Counted from the first letter of the stretch, positions 1-9,262 are shown. The stretch is 64,000 bases of DNA from G965276675 sp965276675 (GCA_965276675.1 OZ255624.1:3534001-3598000), one strand, 5' to 3'. Notes: generated from the sequence alone by a model not told the origin. Program-made: numbers and translations.

Positions 1-3000
1 GGAGTCATGGGCACCTCCGAAATAGGCAAGCGGACGGGTGGGAGCGATGGTAGCGGCGCTCTGCACAATGGCCACAGTGGGTTGTCCTGTGACCGGAGTC
101 CAGGGAAAGCCGGTATGGTAGTTGAAGATGCCATTGATCTGCCAGCCTGTCAGGACTTCACCAATCAGACCGCGGCCCTCGTGGTACTTGGGCAGATCCC
201 AGTTGCCGGCGACGGTGACCTTGTGGCGCACGTCGTAGTCGGAGGGGCCGTATTCCGTAGCAGGAAAAGCCGGGTTGGTCTGGTTGGAGAGACTACCCGG
301 GCCTTCATTGGAGCCCTGGTCCATGCTCTTCGAGTAGGTGTAGAAGGCGTTCACGTTCCAGCCATGGCTGAAACGTTTTTCCAGCTGCGCGTTGAAGCCG
401 TTGTAGTTGGTATAGACGTCCGTGGTAGGAATGTATGTGTTGACAAAGGGAGTTGTCGTCGCGCCTGTGGCGCAGGTGCCGTCAGCATTGGTTGGAGAGC
501 AGGTTGGATAGAGGAAATTCTGATCGACCAGCCGTGGGAAGTGGTGGCCGATTGCTCCTTGATAGGAGAGCGTCGCGACCATTTTGTAGGGCAACTCGTA
601 CTGAGTCTGGAGCGAAAAGTTGTAGAGGATGGGCTGGTAGGTGTGCGGGGCGGCTCCATAAACCTCGATAGAACCTGCGCCCTTGGGCAACCCGGTTGCA
701 GGATCTGTACCGACGGCGAGTCCGGGATTCACTGGAAAGCTGAATGGCGAGCGTGAGGAGCCGCGGGCGAAGAGGATATTCGCCTTCGCGGCTGCGGCCG
801 TATCTGTTCCGCAACAGAGGCCGAACTGGGCGAAGTTGGGGCCATTTTCGAAACCTGGAATGTAAAGGCCATCGTCGATGCGGTCATAGGCCACACCAAA
901 GCCGCCGCTCACCACCATCTTGTTATTCGTCGCGGGCGGCGCGTAGGCGAAGCCGAGCTTGGGGGCGAAGTTTTTGTAGTTCGAGTTTGTGATGTGATTC
1001 ACGGGCGCGAGCCGCGCTGCACTGAGAAAGGTGGCGGTGGTAGGTCCGAAGACCGGCTCATTGATCGGGCCAGTCTTGTTTCTTAACGGCTCGTAGTATT
1101 CCCAGCGCAGGCCGGCGTTGAGCGTGAGGTTGGCTGTGGGCTTCCAATCATGCTGGAGGTATGCAGAGATGTTCTTATCGCGGAAATAACGCTGGCCGTT
1201 GGCCGGACCACCGGTGGCCGGATTCGCGGCGACAGACTCAAAGACGGGCGCATCGTTGGCCAGATTCCAGATGTTCTGGAAGACGTAGTCTGGGCGAGCG
1301 TTGCCAGAAAGGTTATCGTTGTCCTGCTCAAAGCGGATCAGGCCGCCGTAGCGCAGCGTGTGCGAGCCAAAGGTCTGGATGAGGGTGTCGCGAAACTCGT
1401 AGGTGTTCTGGGCGAGGATGCCAGGAGTACCAGCGCCGGGAGCTGGACCAGAGTAAAGGCGGCCAAAGGTATAGCCTTGGACCTCAAAACGCGGAATGCC
1501 GAAGTCCACGGAGCCAGCCGAATCGTTGAGCTGATTATCGGCAAAGCGGGTGTAGTTGCCGCGAGCCTCGTTGATCAGAGAAGGCGAGAAGGTGTGGATG
1601 TAAACAACAGTGCCAGAGGAGGTGAACGGTTTGAAGGGAAGATTTGAGAGCGGTTGAGCGCCAGTGCCGCTATCACCGCTGGTCTGGTCAAGCTTGGAAA
1701 AGAAGAGGGAGACTGCGAACTGATCGGTGGGGGTGATGTTCCAGTCAACGCGGCCATTAAACTGATTGCCGCGGAAGCGGGCTGGGGTGCGAACCTGAGC
1801 GAATTCAACGTCGGGTACACCGTCCAGGCCGTTGCCGGTGAGCTGGTTGGGAACGCCGGGGTGGGCGGGATCGTAAGCCGGCAAATACGTGCGAACTCCT
1901 CCTGAAAGAGAGCCGATATCTGCGCCACCAGACACCTGTTGGCAGACTGGCGCGGGGTTGGGAACTGTCTTCGTGGGGGCCTGCGTTTGCAGGTTCTGGC
2001 AGAGGGTGGGCAGGACCTTGATGACGGTGGGCAGGCCGCCGGGGCCGTTTAGGACGCCGTTGACGATGCCGCCTTGCCGTCCGGCTCCTAGGGCGGCGTA
2101 GAACTGCGGCGTGGGCACATAGGTGGTAGAGAAGCCGTTGTTGGCGTTGGTGACGCCCTCATAGGAGCCGAAGAAGAAGAGCTTGTTCTTGAAGATGGGA
2201 AAGCCGAGGCTGCCGGCCCACTCGCGCTGCTTGTTCTCAACCCGGGTGGGGAGTGCGCCGTTGGGACCACCGTATTTGTTGAAGGAGTTGAGGCCGGGCT
2301 CGTCGTACTGGATGAAAGCGGAGCCGTGAAGTTCGTTGGTGCCGGATTTGGTAACCGTCTGGATATGCGCGCCGACGTTGCGGCCAAGCTCAGCATTGTA
2401 GGCACCGGAGGTGGTGGTGATCTGGGCGACGGATTCGGGATTGGGGGTGATGATGGCGGCGCCCCCGTGCGAGAGGCTGTCGACGCTGACGCCGTCTATC
2501 AGAAAGGAGTTAGAGGTGAGGCGCTGACCGGCGGAGGAGATATTGATCTGGTTTTCTGTCTGGAAGATGCCGGAGTTGGACTGGCCCGTGCCCTGCGCAT
2601 TGGGTAGCGAGACGCTGGCGCCGGAGCCGTTGCGCGCGCTGTCCGCAGTGGTGCCGGGGGTGAGGCGGAGCAGCTCGTAGGGATCGCGGCCGAAGGTGGG
2701 CAGGCGAGTGACATCGGCGGCGGAGATGGAGGTGCCAATGGAGGCGTCCGCGGTGTTGAGGACGGGAACGTCATTGGCGGAGACGGTGACGGTCTGAGTA
2801 GCGGCGCCGACCTGGAGCTTGGCGTCGACGTTGCGGGGGGTCTCGGCGACGAGGTTGATGTCGCTGAAACTGGTGCCCTGGAAACCGCTGGCGGAGACGG
2901 TAAGCGAGTAGCTGCCGGGTGCGAGCTCGTTGAAGCTGTAGAAACCAGAGGCGGTGGTGGTAGTGGTTTTGACCGCGGCGGTATTGCTGCTGGTGAGGGT

Positions 3001-3159
3001 GGCGGTGGCCCCGGAGACGACGGCGCCGGTATTGTCTTCGACGGTGCCGGAGAGCGAGGCGTTGAACTGGGCGTGAGCGGCGAGCGGCAGAAAGACGAGC
3101 AAGAAGAGGATCGCCGACGAGACGAATCCCACTGCGCGAGTGCGGGATCTGGTGTGCAT
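1..3159 (-). CDS. TonB-dependent receptor, Oar-like (3' part beyond window)
   Basis: Outer-membrane receptor for energy-dependent uptake; substrate unknown. The reading frame is open from the ATG at 3159 to the window edge (1053 codons), so the barrel C-terminus is missing. A signal peptide (hydrophobic run ending AHAQ) is followed by a carboxypeptidase-regulatory domain (SGTVEDNTGAVVSGA, about residues 35-120), a plug domain (about 125-260, with NELHGSAF) and repeated barrel strands. The start is supported by GGAGG five bases upstream. It is separated from the VWFA gene by about 290 bases of repeat-bearing DNA, so it is probably a separate transcript. Family assignment is firm. Confidence 0.9.
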   Translation of the reverse strand, partial: MHTRSRTRAVGFVSSAILFLLVFLPLAAHAQFNASLSGTVEDNTGAVVSGATATLTSSNTAAVKTTTTTASGFYSFNELAPGSYSLTVSASGFQGTSFSDINLVAETPRNVDAKLQVGAATQTVTVSANDVPVLNTADASIGTSISAADVTRLPTFGRDPYELLRLTPGTTADSARNGSGASVSLPNAQGTGQSNSGIFQTENQINISSAGQRLTSNSFLIDGVSVDSLSHGGAAIITPNPESVAQITTTSGAYNAELGRNVGAHIQTVTKSGTNELHGSAFIQYDEPGLNSFNKYGGPNGALPTRVENKQREWAGSLGFPIFKNKLFFFGSYEGVTNANNGFSTTYVPTPQFYAALGAGRQGGIVNGVLNGPGGLPTVIKVLPTLCQNLQTQAPTKTVPNPAPVCQQVSGGADIGSLSGGVRTYLPAYDPAHPGVPNQLTGNGLDGVPDVEFAQVRTPARFRGNQFNGRVDWNITPTDQFAVSLFFSKLDQTSGDSGTGAQPLSNLPFKPFTSSGTVVYIHTFSPSLINEARGNYTRFADNQLNDSAGSVDFGIPRFEVQGYTFGRLYSGPAPGAGTPGILAQNTYEFRDTLIQTFGSHTLRYGGLIRFEQDNDNLSGNARPDYVFQNIWNLANDAPVFESVAANPATGGPANGQRYFRDKNISAYLQHDWKPTANLTLNAGLRWEYYEPLRNKTGPINEPVFGPTTATFLSAARLAPVNHITNSNYKNFAPKLGFAYAPPATNNKMVVSGGFGVAYDRIDDGLYIPGFENGPNFAQFGLCCGTDTAAAAKANILFARGSSRSPFSFPVNPGLAVGTDPATGLPKGAGSIEVYGAAPHTYQPILYNFSLQTQYELPYKMVATLSYQGAIGHHFPRLVDQNFLYPTCSPTNADGTCATGATTTPFVNTYIPTTDVYTNYNGFNAQLEKRFSHGWNVNAFYTYSKSMDQGSNEGPGSLSNQTNPAFPATEYGPSDYDVRHKVTVAGNWDLPKYHEGRGLIGEVLTGWQINGIFNYHTGFPWTPVTGQPTVAIVQSAATIAPTRPLAYFGGAHDS

Positions 3160-3450
3160 GGAGCCTCCAAAAGAGCGGCAGAAGACGTGGTATGGCCCGT
3201 CTGAGGCGAGCCCTGACCAAGCAGGCAAAATGTAACAGTTTTGATAGCCGTTGCATAGCGGGTGGTGCTTACTTGGATAACAAGATTATTTGGCCTGGGG
3301 CGGAATGGGCAGTTGGTTGCCTTGGGTGAATGGGGGAGCGGAGCGCTTCGCGCTGCCCCACCCGGCTTTGCGGTGCGCAGAAGCAAATGCAGGTCCTTCG
3401 GCTCGCTGCGCTCGCTCAGGATGACAGGGGAGTTGGAACGCTGCGGATAG
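3160..3450. other. Intergenic stretch with dispersed palindromic repeat
   Basis: No gene is visible between the receptor start (3159) and the VWFA stop (3451). A palindromic element occupies about 3390-3430 (core CTCGCTGCGCTCGCTCAGG followed by ATGACAG), preceded at about 3334-3358 by a GC-rich inverted repeat (GGAGCGGAGCGCTTCGCGCT). The same core recurs twice inside the next gene at 5674-5710 and 5719-5744. Confidence 0.6.
3390..3430 (+). repeat. Palindromic interspersed repeat (CGCTCGCTCAGGATGACAG type)
   Basis: This copy carries TCCTTCGGCTCGCTGCG, then CTCGCTCAGGATGACAG. The GC-rich half forms overlapping short inverted repeats. When translated, such repeats give the CHPER-type peptide seen at the N-terminus of the neighbouring VWFA protein. 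It is a small dispersed element with no coding capacity of its own. Confidence 0.7.
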
Positions 3451-5757
3451 TCATGAGCCTGGGTTGGGCGAAGGTGCGGCGGGGCGGACGAGCAGGGCGG
3501 TGCGGGGGAAGGTGAAGGCGCCGGCGTTGTCGTCGATCACGTTGATCTGGCAGGTGTAGAGGCCGGGCTTGAGGGCGGCGAGGGGAATGTCGAACTGGAA
3601 GACGATGGCACCGGTGGCGGGGTCGGTGAGGCGAGCGGCTTCGACCAGGGGGGTCTCGTAGACCTTGGTGGAGCCGGAGAGGAACTCAATGGAGGTGAGG
3701 ACGTGTGCCAACCCACCCTTGCTGCGCAAGGATGGGGCACCCGGGGATGGGGCAGCACTGCGTGCGGCAGATGCCTTCGGCGTTACGTCACTGGCTTGGT
3801 TAGCGGGGTTTTCCGGGATGAGTGAGGTAGCCGGATCGTAGACCTGGTAGAGCAGGTAGAGGTGCTGGTCGGGGCGGAAGACGTGCGGGAGATTGGGGAT
3901 CCAGAGCAGGCCGTCCTGGAGGAGCGGGTTGGCGGCGGCTTTGCCCGACTGCTTGGGCGCCGCGGTGCGCTGGGAGGCGAAGACGACGGAGGAGAGCTTG
4001 AGCGGGGCGCGGGCGAGGTCCGGGACGGTGATGTCGGATTCAAAAGAGCCCATGCGGCCGGTCTCGTTTTCGCGAACGACGAACTTGAGGTGGTAGCGGC
4101 CGGGGGCGAGGGTGAAGGAGGTGGAGTATTGGATGTTCTTGCGGGCGACGGCTTCGGCCTGGTCGAGGGCCAGCTTGACGGTCTGGCGGATGTCGCCGAC
4201 GGGGTGGCCGGCGGCGTCTTTGACCTGGCCGAGGATGTCGAGGGTGGCCTTGTCCTTGTCGCCGTTTTTGACGAAGGGGATCTGCGAGCCGGGGACGATG
4301 AGGGCGACCGGGACGGTGTAGAGCGCGGGGTTGCCGTGGGCCGCGGGGGTGGTGCGGAAGTAGTAGGCGGCGAGGTAGAGGGCGACGTCGGTAGCGGGGA
4401 GGTCGCTCGCGAGCTGGTCCTGCAACTGGCGCTCGCGGTCGTCGCGGTTGGAGTGCTGGTAGTCGGCGGGGGCGTAGTAGCCGGGGCGGTAGTCGAGCTT
4501 AACGTCTGCGCGGTTGACCTTGACGGTGAGCTTGCGGAAGCGGCCGTCGCGGGCCGGGTTGGAGGAGCGGAAGCCAAGGACGTAGTAGGCGGAGGTGTCC
4601 TGTTCCACCTGCTGGAAGGCGGGGGCGAAGTCGTTGGAGTCGCCAAAGAATTTGCCGCCGGTGTCAGACGCGAGAGTGGAGAGAACCTCCTGGGTGTTGA
4701 AGTTGGAGTCGAGGTTGTTCTGGAAGGCGGCGCCGTTGTAGGCGGCGGTGCCACGGAGCGAGCCAGTGGTGGCGTCGCCGAGCGGGGAGATGGCTTCGAG
4801 ACCGCGGGTGTCGACGGAGTAGACGGAGAGGTTGGCGCGGACGGCGGCGTTGGTGGTGGCGCGCAGGGCGGCCTGGTTCTCGATGCCGTTGCGCTGGATG
4901 CCGCCGGAGAAGTAGAGCAGGGACTTTTTCTGGTTGATGTAGGCGAGGGACTTGGCGATCTGCTGGATGGCGAAGAGCTCGCGGTCGGTGTTGAGGTCGT
5001 TGTACTCGCTCTCGTCGGCAGTGTAGGCGGTGGCGTCTTCGGTCTGGTTGGTGGTGGAGGTGGCGCCTAGGGCGAAGCCCTGGCCTTGGGTGCCGCTGTA
5101 CCGGGCTAGAGCGTCGAGCAGGAGCTGCTTGTTGGCGGTGAAGTCCTGGTCCACGGAGAGGGTGGAATCGAGCGAGACGGCGGCGACCAGGTCGGCGGGG
5201 CCCATCTGGCGATTGATGAAGTTCTGCGCGGACTCGACGGAGCGCTGGAGGTCCTCCGGCTGCATGGAGGGGAGGTCGAAGAAGAGCACGAGGAGGCGGT
5301 GGTTGCGGAGTGCGTCGCCGGTGGCGATGCCGGTCTTGCCGGGGGTCGGATTCAGGATGGGGGCGCCGGCACGGCCGGTGATTGTGGCTTCGCTGAGCGG
5401 CGTGGCCTGGTCGATGCTTTCGTAGTCGAAGGAGACGAGGGGTTGGGGCTTACCGTTTTCTAGGATGGTGAAGTCGTTGCGGGTGAGGTTCGGGACGGGG
5501 GCGCCAGTCTTTTTATCGCGGACGACGACGTTGGTGAGAACTAGGTTGTTCTCGACTTTGAGGGTGAAGGTGGAGTTGGGGGGCTGGTCTTGTGCTTGGG
5601 AGTGGACGGCAGTGAACAGCAGGAAAAGGCAGAGGAAGAGCAGGCACCCGGGTTTCGCTTCAAGGATAAAAGCAAGTCCTTCGACTCGCTTCGCTCGCTC
5701 AGGATGACAGACAGTTTGGGGCTGCGCTCGCTCAGGATGACAGATATTGCTGAACAT
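3451..5757 (-). CDS. VWFA-related acidobacterial protein
   Basis: Probably secreted or periplasmic protein of the VWFA-related acidobacterial type; the family's function is unknown. A pre-signal stretch made of repeat sequence (residues 6-27, CHPERAQ and CHPERAKRVEG) is followed by a hydrophobic signal segment (about 37-54, ending SQAQ). Next comes a beta-rich domain (about 60-105) and a VWA-like fold with LLVLFFDLPSM in place of the classical DxSxS metal site. The start is supported by AAGGAGA seven bases before the ATG, ten bases after the stop of the upstream receptor, so the two are probably cotranscribed. A second repeat is read through in frame near the C-terminus (DNA 3713-3745). Confidence 0.85.
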   Translation of the reverse strand: MFSNICHPERAQPQTVCHPERAKRVEGLAFILEAKPGCLLFLCLFLLFTAVHSQAQDQPPNSTFTLKVENNLVLTNVVVRDKKTGAPVPNLTRNDFTILENGKPQPLVSFDYESIDQATPLSEATITGRAGAPILNPTPGKTGIATGDALRNHRLLVLFFDLPSMQPEDLQRSVESAQNFINRQMGPADLVAAVSLDSTLSVDQDFTANKQLLLDALARYSGTQGQGFALGATSTTNQTEDATAYTADESEYNDLNTDRELFAIQQIAKSLAYINQKKSLLYFSGGIQRNGIENQAALRATTNAAVRANLSVYSVDTRGLEAISPLGDATTGSLRGTAAYNGAAFQNNLDSNFNTQEVLSTLASDTGGKFFGDSNDFAPAFQQVEQDTSAYYVLGFRSSNPARDGRFRKLTVKVNRADVKLDYRPGYYAPADYQHSNRDDRERQLQDQLASDLPATDVALYLAAYYFRTTPAAHGNPALYTVPVALIVPGSQIPFVKNGDKDKATLDILGQVKDAAGHPVGDIRQTVKLALDQAEAVARKNIQYSTSFTLAPGRYHLKFVVRENETGRMGSFESDITVPDLARAPLKLSSVVFASQRTAAPKQSGKAAANPLLQDGLLWIPNLPHVFRPDQHLYLLYQVYDPATSLIPENPANQASDVTPKASAARSAAPSPGAPSLRSKGGLAHVLTSIEFLSGSTKVYETPLVEAARLTDPATGAIVFQFDIPLAALKPGLYTCQINVIDDNAGAFTFPRTALLVRPAAPSPNPGS
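3713..3745. repeat. GATGGGGCACCCGGG-type hairpin element inside a CDS
   Basis: An imperfect hairpin (CCACCCTTGC and GCAAGGATGG arms) is followed by GGCACCCGGG. The same hairpin-plus-tail arrangement appears at 9210-9250 and 45515-45548. Here it is translated within the VWFA protein as PGAPSLRSKGGLAHV, in a linker between domains. Confidence 0.65.
5674..5744 (+). repeat. Two CGCTCGCTCAGGATGACAG repeats within the start of the VWFA gene
   Basis: A full copy (5674-5710) and a shortened copy (5719-5744) lie in tandem just after the VWFA start codon. They are read in frame on the minus strand as CHPERAKRVEG and CHPERAQ. They match the intergenic copy at 3390-3430. Confidence 0.75.
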
Positions 5758-5767
5758 GGACGTCTCC

Positions 5768-8700
5768 TTAGAAGCGGTAGCGGGCGAGCAAGGTGAACTG
5801 GCGCATGGCGGCGGCTGAGGTGACCTGGCCGTAGGTGCCGGAGCCGAGGGTGGTGTCTACGCCGGCGTACTGGACGGTGTTGAAGGCGTTGTTGGCGGTG
5901 GCGCGGAGTTCGAAGGTGCGGGTTTCGCTGAAGCGGACTGTCTTGGCGACGGAGGCGTCGAAGACGATGGCGCCAGGGCCGGCGATGGAGTTGCGCGCGG
6001 CGCTGCCGTAGACCTGACCGAGTGCCAACTGGGTAAATGCATCAGTATTGAACCAGCGGTGCACGCTGCCGCCGGTGGCGGAAAGCGAGACGCCGGGGAT
6101 GCGGTTGGGGCGAAGCGAACCGGTGGTGCCGCGGGCGACGTCGGCGATGTTGGCGATGTAGCGCGGGGTGAGCGGCTCGCCGGTGGCGATGTTGAAGTTG
6201 CCGGAGAGCGAGAGATTGCCCAGCGCGTGCGAGAGCCAGTTGCTGGTCGATAGGTAGTGCTCATCGGGACCGAAGGGCAGCTCGTAGAGGAAGTCGCCGC
6301 GCAGGTTATGACGAATGTCAAAGGACGAATTGCCCTCTTCGGCCAGCAGATTCTGCCAGTCCTGCGCGACGACGGTGGCGGTTCCTCCGTTGCCGCCGAT
6401 GGAGCTGGCGTTGTCGATGTCATGCGAGTAGGTGTAGGTCGCGCCGAGCGCGATGCCCTGGCTGAGCCGCTTGCGCAGACGCACGGTAAGCGCGTTGTAG
6501 TTGGAGAAGGCGACGGAGTCCTCGTAATCGTAGAAGACGCCGGAGAGCGAGGTGGTGGCGCTGCGGCCGGGCGCGGTGACGATGTCCAGACGCGTGCCTT
6601 TCGCGCCATTCCAGCCGACGTTGAGCACGATGCCAGCGGGCAGGGTGCGTTGGATGTCGAGGTTCCAGACCTGCACATAGGGAAGGCGGAAGTTCTTGTT
6701 GACGGCGTAGTTCCCTACCGTCTGCGAGGTGCGAAATCCATTAGCGAGAGTAATGGGCGCCGCGGCAGTGACCTGGTTGACCTGTACATCGGCGAAGGGT
6801 GGCTGGAAGGCGAAGTCCTGCACGAACTTCTGATATTGGCCGTTGGAAAAGTTTACTCCATAGCCGCCGCGCACGACGGTGTTGCGGAAGGGCTTCCAGG
6901 CGAAGCCCACGCGAGGTGAGAGGTCGGTCTTGTTGGGGTAGATCAGCGATTGGGGATACCGGCCAGTGAAAGCGCCGACGGCGTTCGGCGTGACCGTGGC
7001 GACGCTCGCGAAGTTGTTCCCGGTGTCGAGCGTGGCCAGGCGATTGTCCTTCTCGGAGTACGGCGAGAAGTACTCGTAGCGCAGGCCAGCCAGCACGGTG
7101 AAGTTAGGCCGCAGGCGCCAATCATCCTGCAGAAAGGCGTCGTAGATGTTCGCGCGCAGGTAGCTTTTGCTGTAGGGAGCCTGCAGGTTGGTCTGCTGGG
7201 GCAGGCCGAGCAGCAGGTCGGCGAGCGAGGAGCCTTCCCGGGGCACGCCGCTGTTGCCAGTGCCGGTGGTCCCGCCAACCCCCTGATTTGCCGCCGGACC
7301 GCGCGTGGCCAGGCCGGTGAAGATGAAGGTGCCGGTCGAGTTCACGTTGCCAATCAGGTCGAAGTGGACGCGCTTGTAGTCGCCGCCGAACTTGACGTTG
7401 TGCTTGCCGCGGATCCAGGAGCTCGACTCCGAGACGCCGATAGTCTGGTTGCTCTGGAGATTGGGCTGCACCTCGTTGAGGCCGGTGAACTGGGTCAGCG
7501 TGACATTGGGGAGGCCGTAGTTGATGGGGTTGGCAGCAGCCGATCCGTTGAAGACGTTGATGCCAAGGGAGCTGGCTACATCTTGCCCGCCGGTGAAGTA
7601 GTTGCGCCGGTCCGTGGTGGAGCGGTTCCAGTTGACGGTGAAGTTGTTGGTCAACTTATTGACGCCGAGTGAGTAGCCGAGCTGGACGGCATACTGATGG
7701 GTCTGCTGCTTGCCGCCAAGACCAGGAAAGAGATTGAGCGCGTCCGTAGCGGTGTGGGAGTAGTTGAAGTTGGCATTGATGTTCTGGCGCAGGCCGGGGG
7801 CGCTGGCACCCATGAACTGCTGGATCATGTTCGAGACCGCGGTGCCGGCGCCGAAGTTGCGGATATAGCGGAAGCCGAGATTGGTGCTATTGGTCTGCGC
7901 GGTGGTGAGCCGCTGGTAGTTCTGAAAGCTGGCCGTCGGCAGGTTGGGCAGCGGAACGTAGTTGAGCAGAGCACGCGCCTGCGGCGCGATGCGGGCGGCC
8001 GGGATGACGTTGTTAGGGAAGGGCTGACCGGTCTCAGGGTCGTAGACCGTGACCGGGCTCGGGCCGCTGCCGCCGCTGCCCGGCGTGGCCAGGCCAGTGA
8101 GGATGCCGTTGCGCTGATCGGCTGTGGGCACCGTGCCGTATTGGTCGAAGGGGGTGGAGGAGCGATTGCCGGCGAGGGTGAGGAAGACGAAGTCCTTGGT
8201 ATCGTGCTCGATCAGGTGCGGTATATGCGGAGCGCCGACGACGGTGACGCCGAAGTGGTTGGAATTGTAATTGGGCTGCGTAATCTGCTGGCCGCGGATG
8301 GCGAAGTCCTTGGCGTCGAGGGCGCTGTTGCCGCCGTTCCAGTAGACCGCGCCGTGGAGGACGTTGGGGTTGAGCTTGCGAAAGTTGATGCCGTTGCGGC
8401 CCCCACCTCCAAAGCCACCGCCCGGACCGCCGAAGGCCCCGCCACCAGGCCCCCCACGACCACCACCGCCTCCGCCGGGGCCGCCGGGTGTCTGGGCGAG
8501 GGTCTGTTGCTGCTGCAGGTTTTCTATATTGTCGCGGAGCTGGTCGGTGTTGATGCCGGCGAGCGGGTTAGTGGTACCGCTCTGGCCGGAGACGGCGACG
8601 GATTCGGTTGCGAAATCGCCGTTCCCAGCAAGCGAGGGGAGACTGGCGCCGGTGTTGCCGGAGTCGCCGGCGATGGCGCCCAGATTGCCGGCAAGCAGGC

Positions 8701-9262
8701 CGAGGTTTTGCGTGCCACCTCCAGAGTAGGCGCGGGTGCCGCCCCTGTTCCCTGCCCCGGTTGCCGGGGTCGGGGCGTGCGCGGCCGCCGCGTCCAGTTG
8801 CGCTTGGCGGGAGGCGAGCAGGAGGGCGAAGCTAGCTTGCGCCTCGGGATGGGCAACGTTGAGGACGACCTCCTGCGTGATGGGAGCGAAGGCGGCGAAC
8901 TCGGTGCGGAGGACGTAACGTCCGTTCTCGGCGGCATGGAGGGTAAAGTTGCCGCCCGTGTCGGTGCCGGTGGTGTATTTGGTTCCTGTGAGGGTGTTGG
9001 TCGCAGTGACCGTGACACCGGGGAGCGGGGTGGAGCCGGATTTGACCGTGCCGTGGACGGTGCCGCCGGCGGAGGGGAAAGTTTGCGGGGTGGAGGAAGG
9101 CTGGCTGTCCTGGGCTTTGGCTGATAGAGGAATTGCGCATAGCAGGAGCACGCTCACCCACAGTGTGATGGCGAGGTAAACGAGGGGTCTGCGCTCACGC
9201 GCAGAGACCCACCCTATGCGATAAAACCGCATAGGATGGGGCACCCGGGTGCGTGGCGGCAT
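5768..9262 (-). CDS. TonB-dependent receptor, Oar-like, with glycine-rich insert
   Basis: Outer-membrane receptor of 1164 residues; ligand unknown. The signal peptide (around residues 25-52, ending SAKAQ) is preceded by a repeat-derived stretch (TRVPHPMRFYRIGW). A carboxypeptidase-regulatory domain follows (TVHGTVKSGSTPLPGV). An Ala/Gly/Gln-rich region with a polyglycine tract (about residues 265-300) lies where a plug is expected, then many barrel strands ending in ARYRF, the usual C-terminal aromatic. The ATG at 9262 is preferred because it overlaps the stop of the preceding gene (TGATG), implying coupled translation. A GTG eight codons earlier and an ATG inside the repeat (9232) are alternatives. 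Confidence 0.88.
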   Translation of the reverse strand: MPPRTRVPHPMRFYRIGWVSARERRPLVYLAITLWVSVLLLCAIPLSAKAQDSQPSSTPQTFPSAGGTVHGTVKSGSTPLPGVTVTATNTLTGTKYTTGTDTGGNFTLHAAENGRYVLRTEFAAFAPITQEVVLNVAHPEAQASFALLLASRQAQLDAAAAHAPTPATGAGNRGGTRAYSGGGTQNLGLLAGNLGAIAGDSGNTGASLPSLAGNGDFATESVAVSGQSGTTNPLAGINTDQLRDNIENLQQQQTLAQTPGGPGGGGGGRGGPGGGAFGGPGGGFGGGGRNGINFRKLNPNVLHGAVYWNGGNSALDAKDFAIRGQQITQPNYNSNHFGVTVVGAPHIPHLIEHDTKDFVFLTLAGNRSSTPFDQYGTVPTADQRNGILTGLATPGSGGSGPSPVTVYDPETGQPFPNNVIPAARIAPQARALLNYVPLPNLPTASFQNYQRLTTAQTNSTNLGFRYIRNFGAGTAVSNMIQQFMGASAPGLRQNINANFNYSHTATDALNLFPGLGGKQQTHQYAVQLGYSLGVNKLTNNFTVNWNRSTTDRRNYFTGGQDVASSLGINVFNGSAAANPINYGLPNVTLTQFTGLNEVQPNLQSNQTIGVSESSSWIRGKHNVKFGGDYKRVHFDLIGNVNSTGTFIFTGLATRGPAANQGVGGTTGTGNSGVPREGSSLADLLLGLPQQTNLQAPYSKSYLRANIYDAFLQDDWRLRPNFTVLAGLRYEYFSPYSEKDNRLATLDTGNNFASVATVTPNAVGAFTGRYPQSLIYPNKTDLSPRVGFAWKPFRNTVVRGGYGVNFSNGQYQKFVQDFAFQPPFADVQVNQVTAAAPITLANGFRTSQTVGNYAVNKNFRLPYVQVWNLDIQRTLPAGIVLNVGWNGAKGTRLDIVTAPGRSATTSLSGVFYDYEDSVAFSNYNALTVRLRKRLSQGIALGATYTYSHDIDNASSIGGNGGTATVVAQDWQNLLAEEGNSSFDIRHNLRGDFLYELPFGPDEHYLSTSNWLSHALGNLSLSGNFNIATGEPLTPRYIANIADVARGTTGSLRPNRIPGVSLSATGGSVHRWFNTDAFTQLALGQVYGSAARNSIAGPGAIVFDASVAKTVRFSETRTFELRATANNAFNTVQYAGVDTTLGSGTYGQVTSAAAMRQFTLLARYRF
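9185..9250. repeat. Double-hairpin element with GATGGGGCACCCGGG end
   Basis: Two adjacent inverted repeats are visible: GGGTCTGCGC with GCGCAGAGACCC, and CCCTATGCG with CGCATAGGATGGG, followed by GCACCCGGGT. The element overlaps the first codons of the receptor gene and is translated as its pre-signal peptide. The terminal motif is shared with the copies at 3713-3745 and 45515-45548. Confidence 0.65.

Noticed and set aside
2499..3386. 295-codon minus-strand open frame
   Set aside because: Out of frame with the true receptor reading frame on the same strand; it gives Pro/Ser-rich low-complexity protein.
3862..5070. 402-codon plus-strand open frame
   Set aside because: It is the antisense of the VWFA gene. 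Its Gly/Val/Glu-rich sequence is typical of shadow frames in GC-rich DNA, and the opposite strand has clear family domains.
7697..9124. 475-codon plus-strand open frame
   Set aside because: Antisense to the glycine-rich part of a TonB receptor; no domain and no ribosome-binding site.
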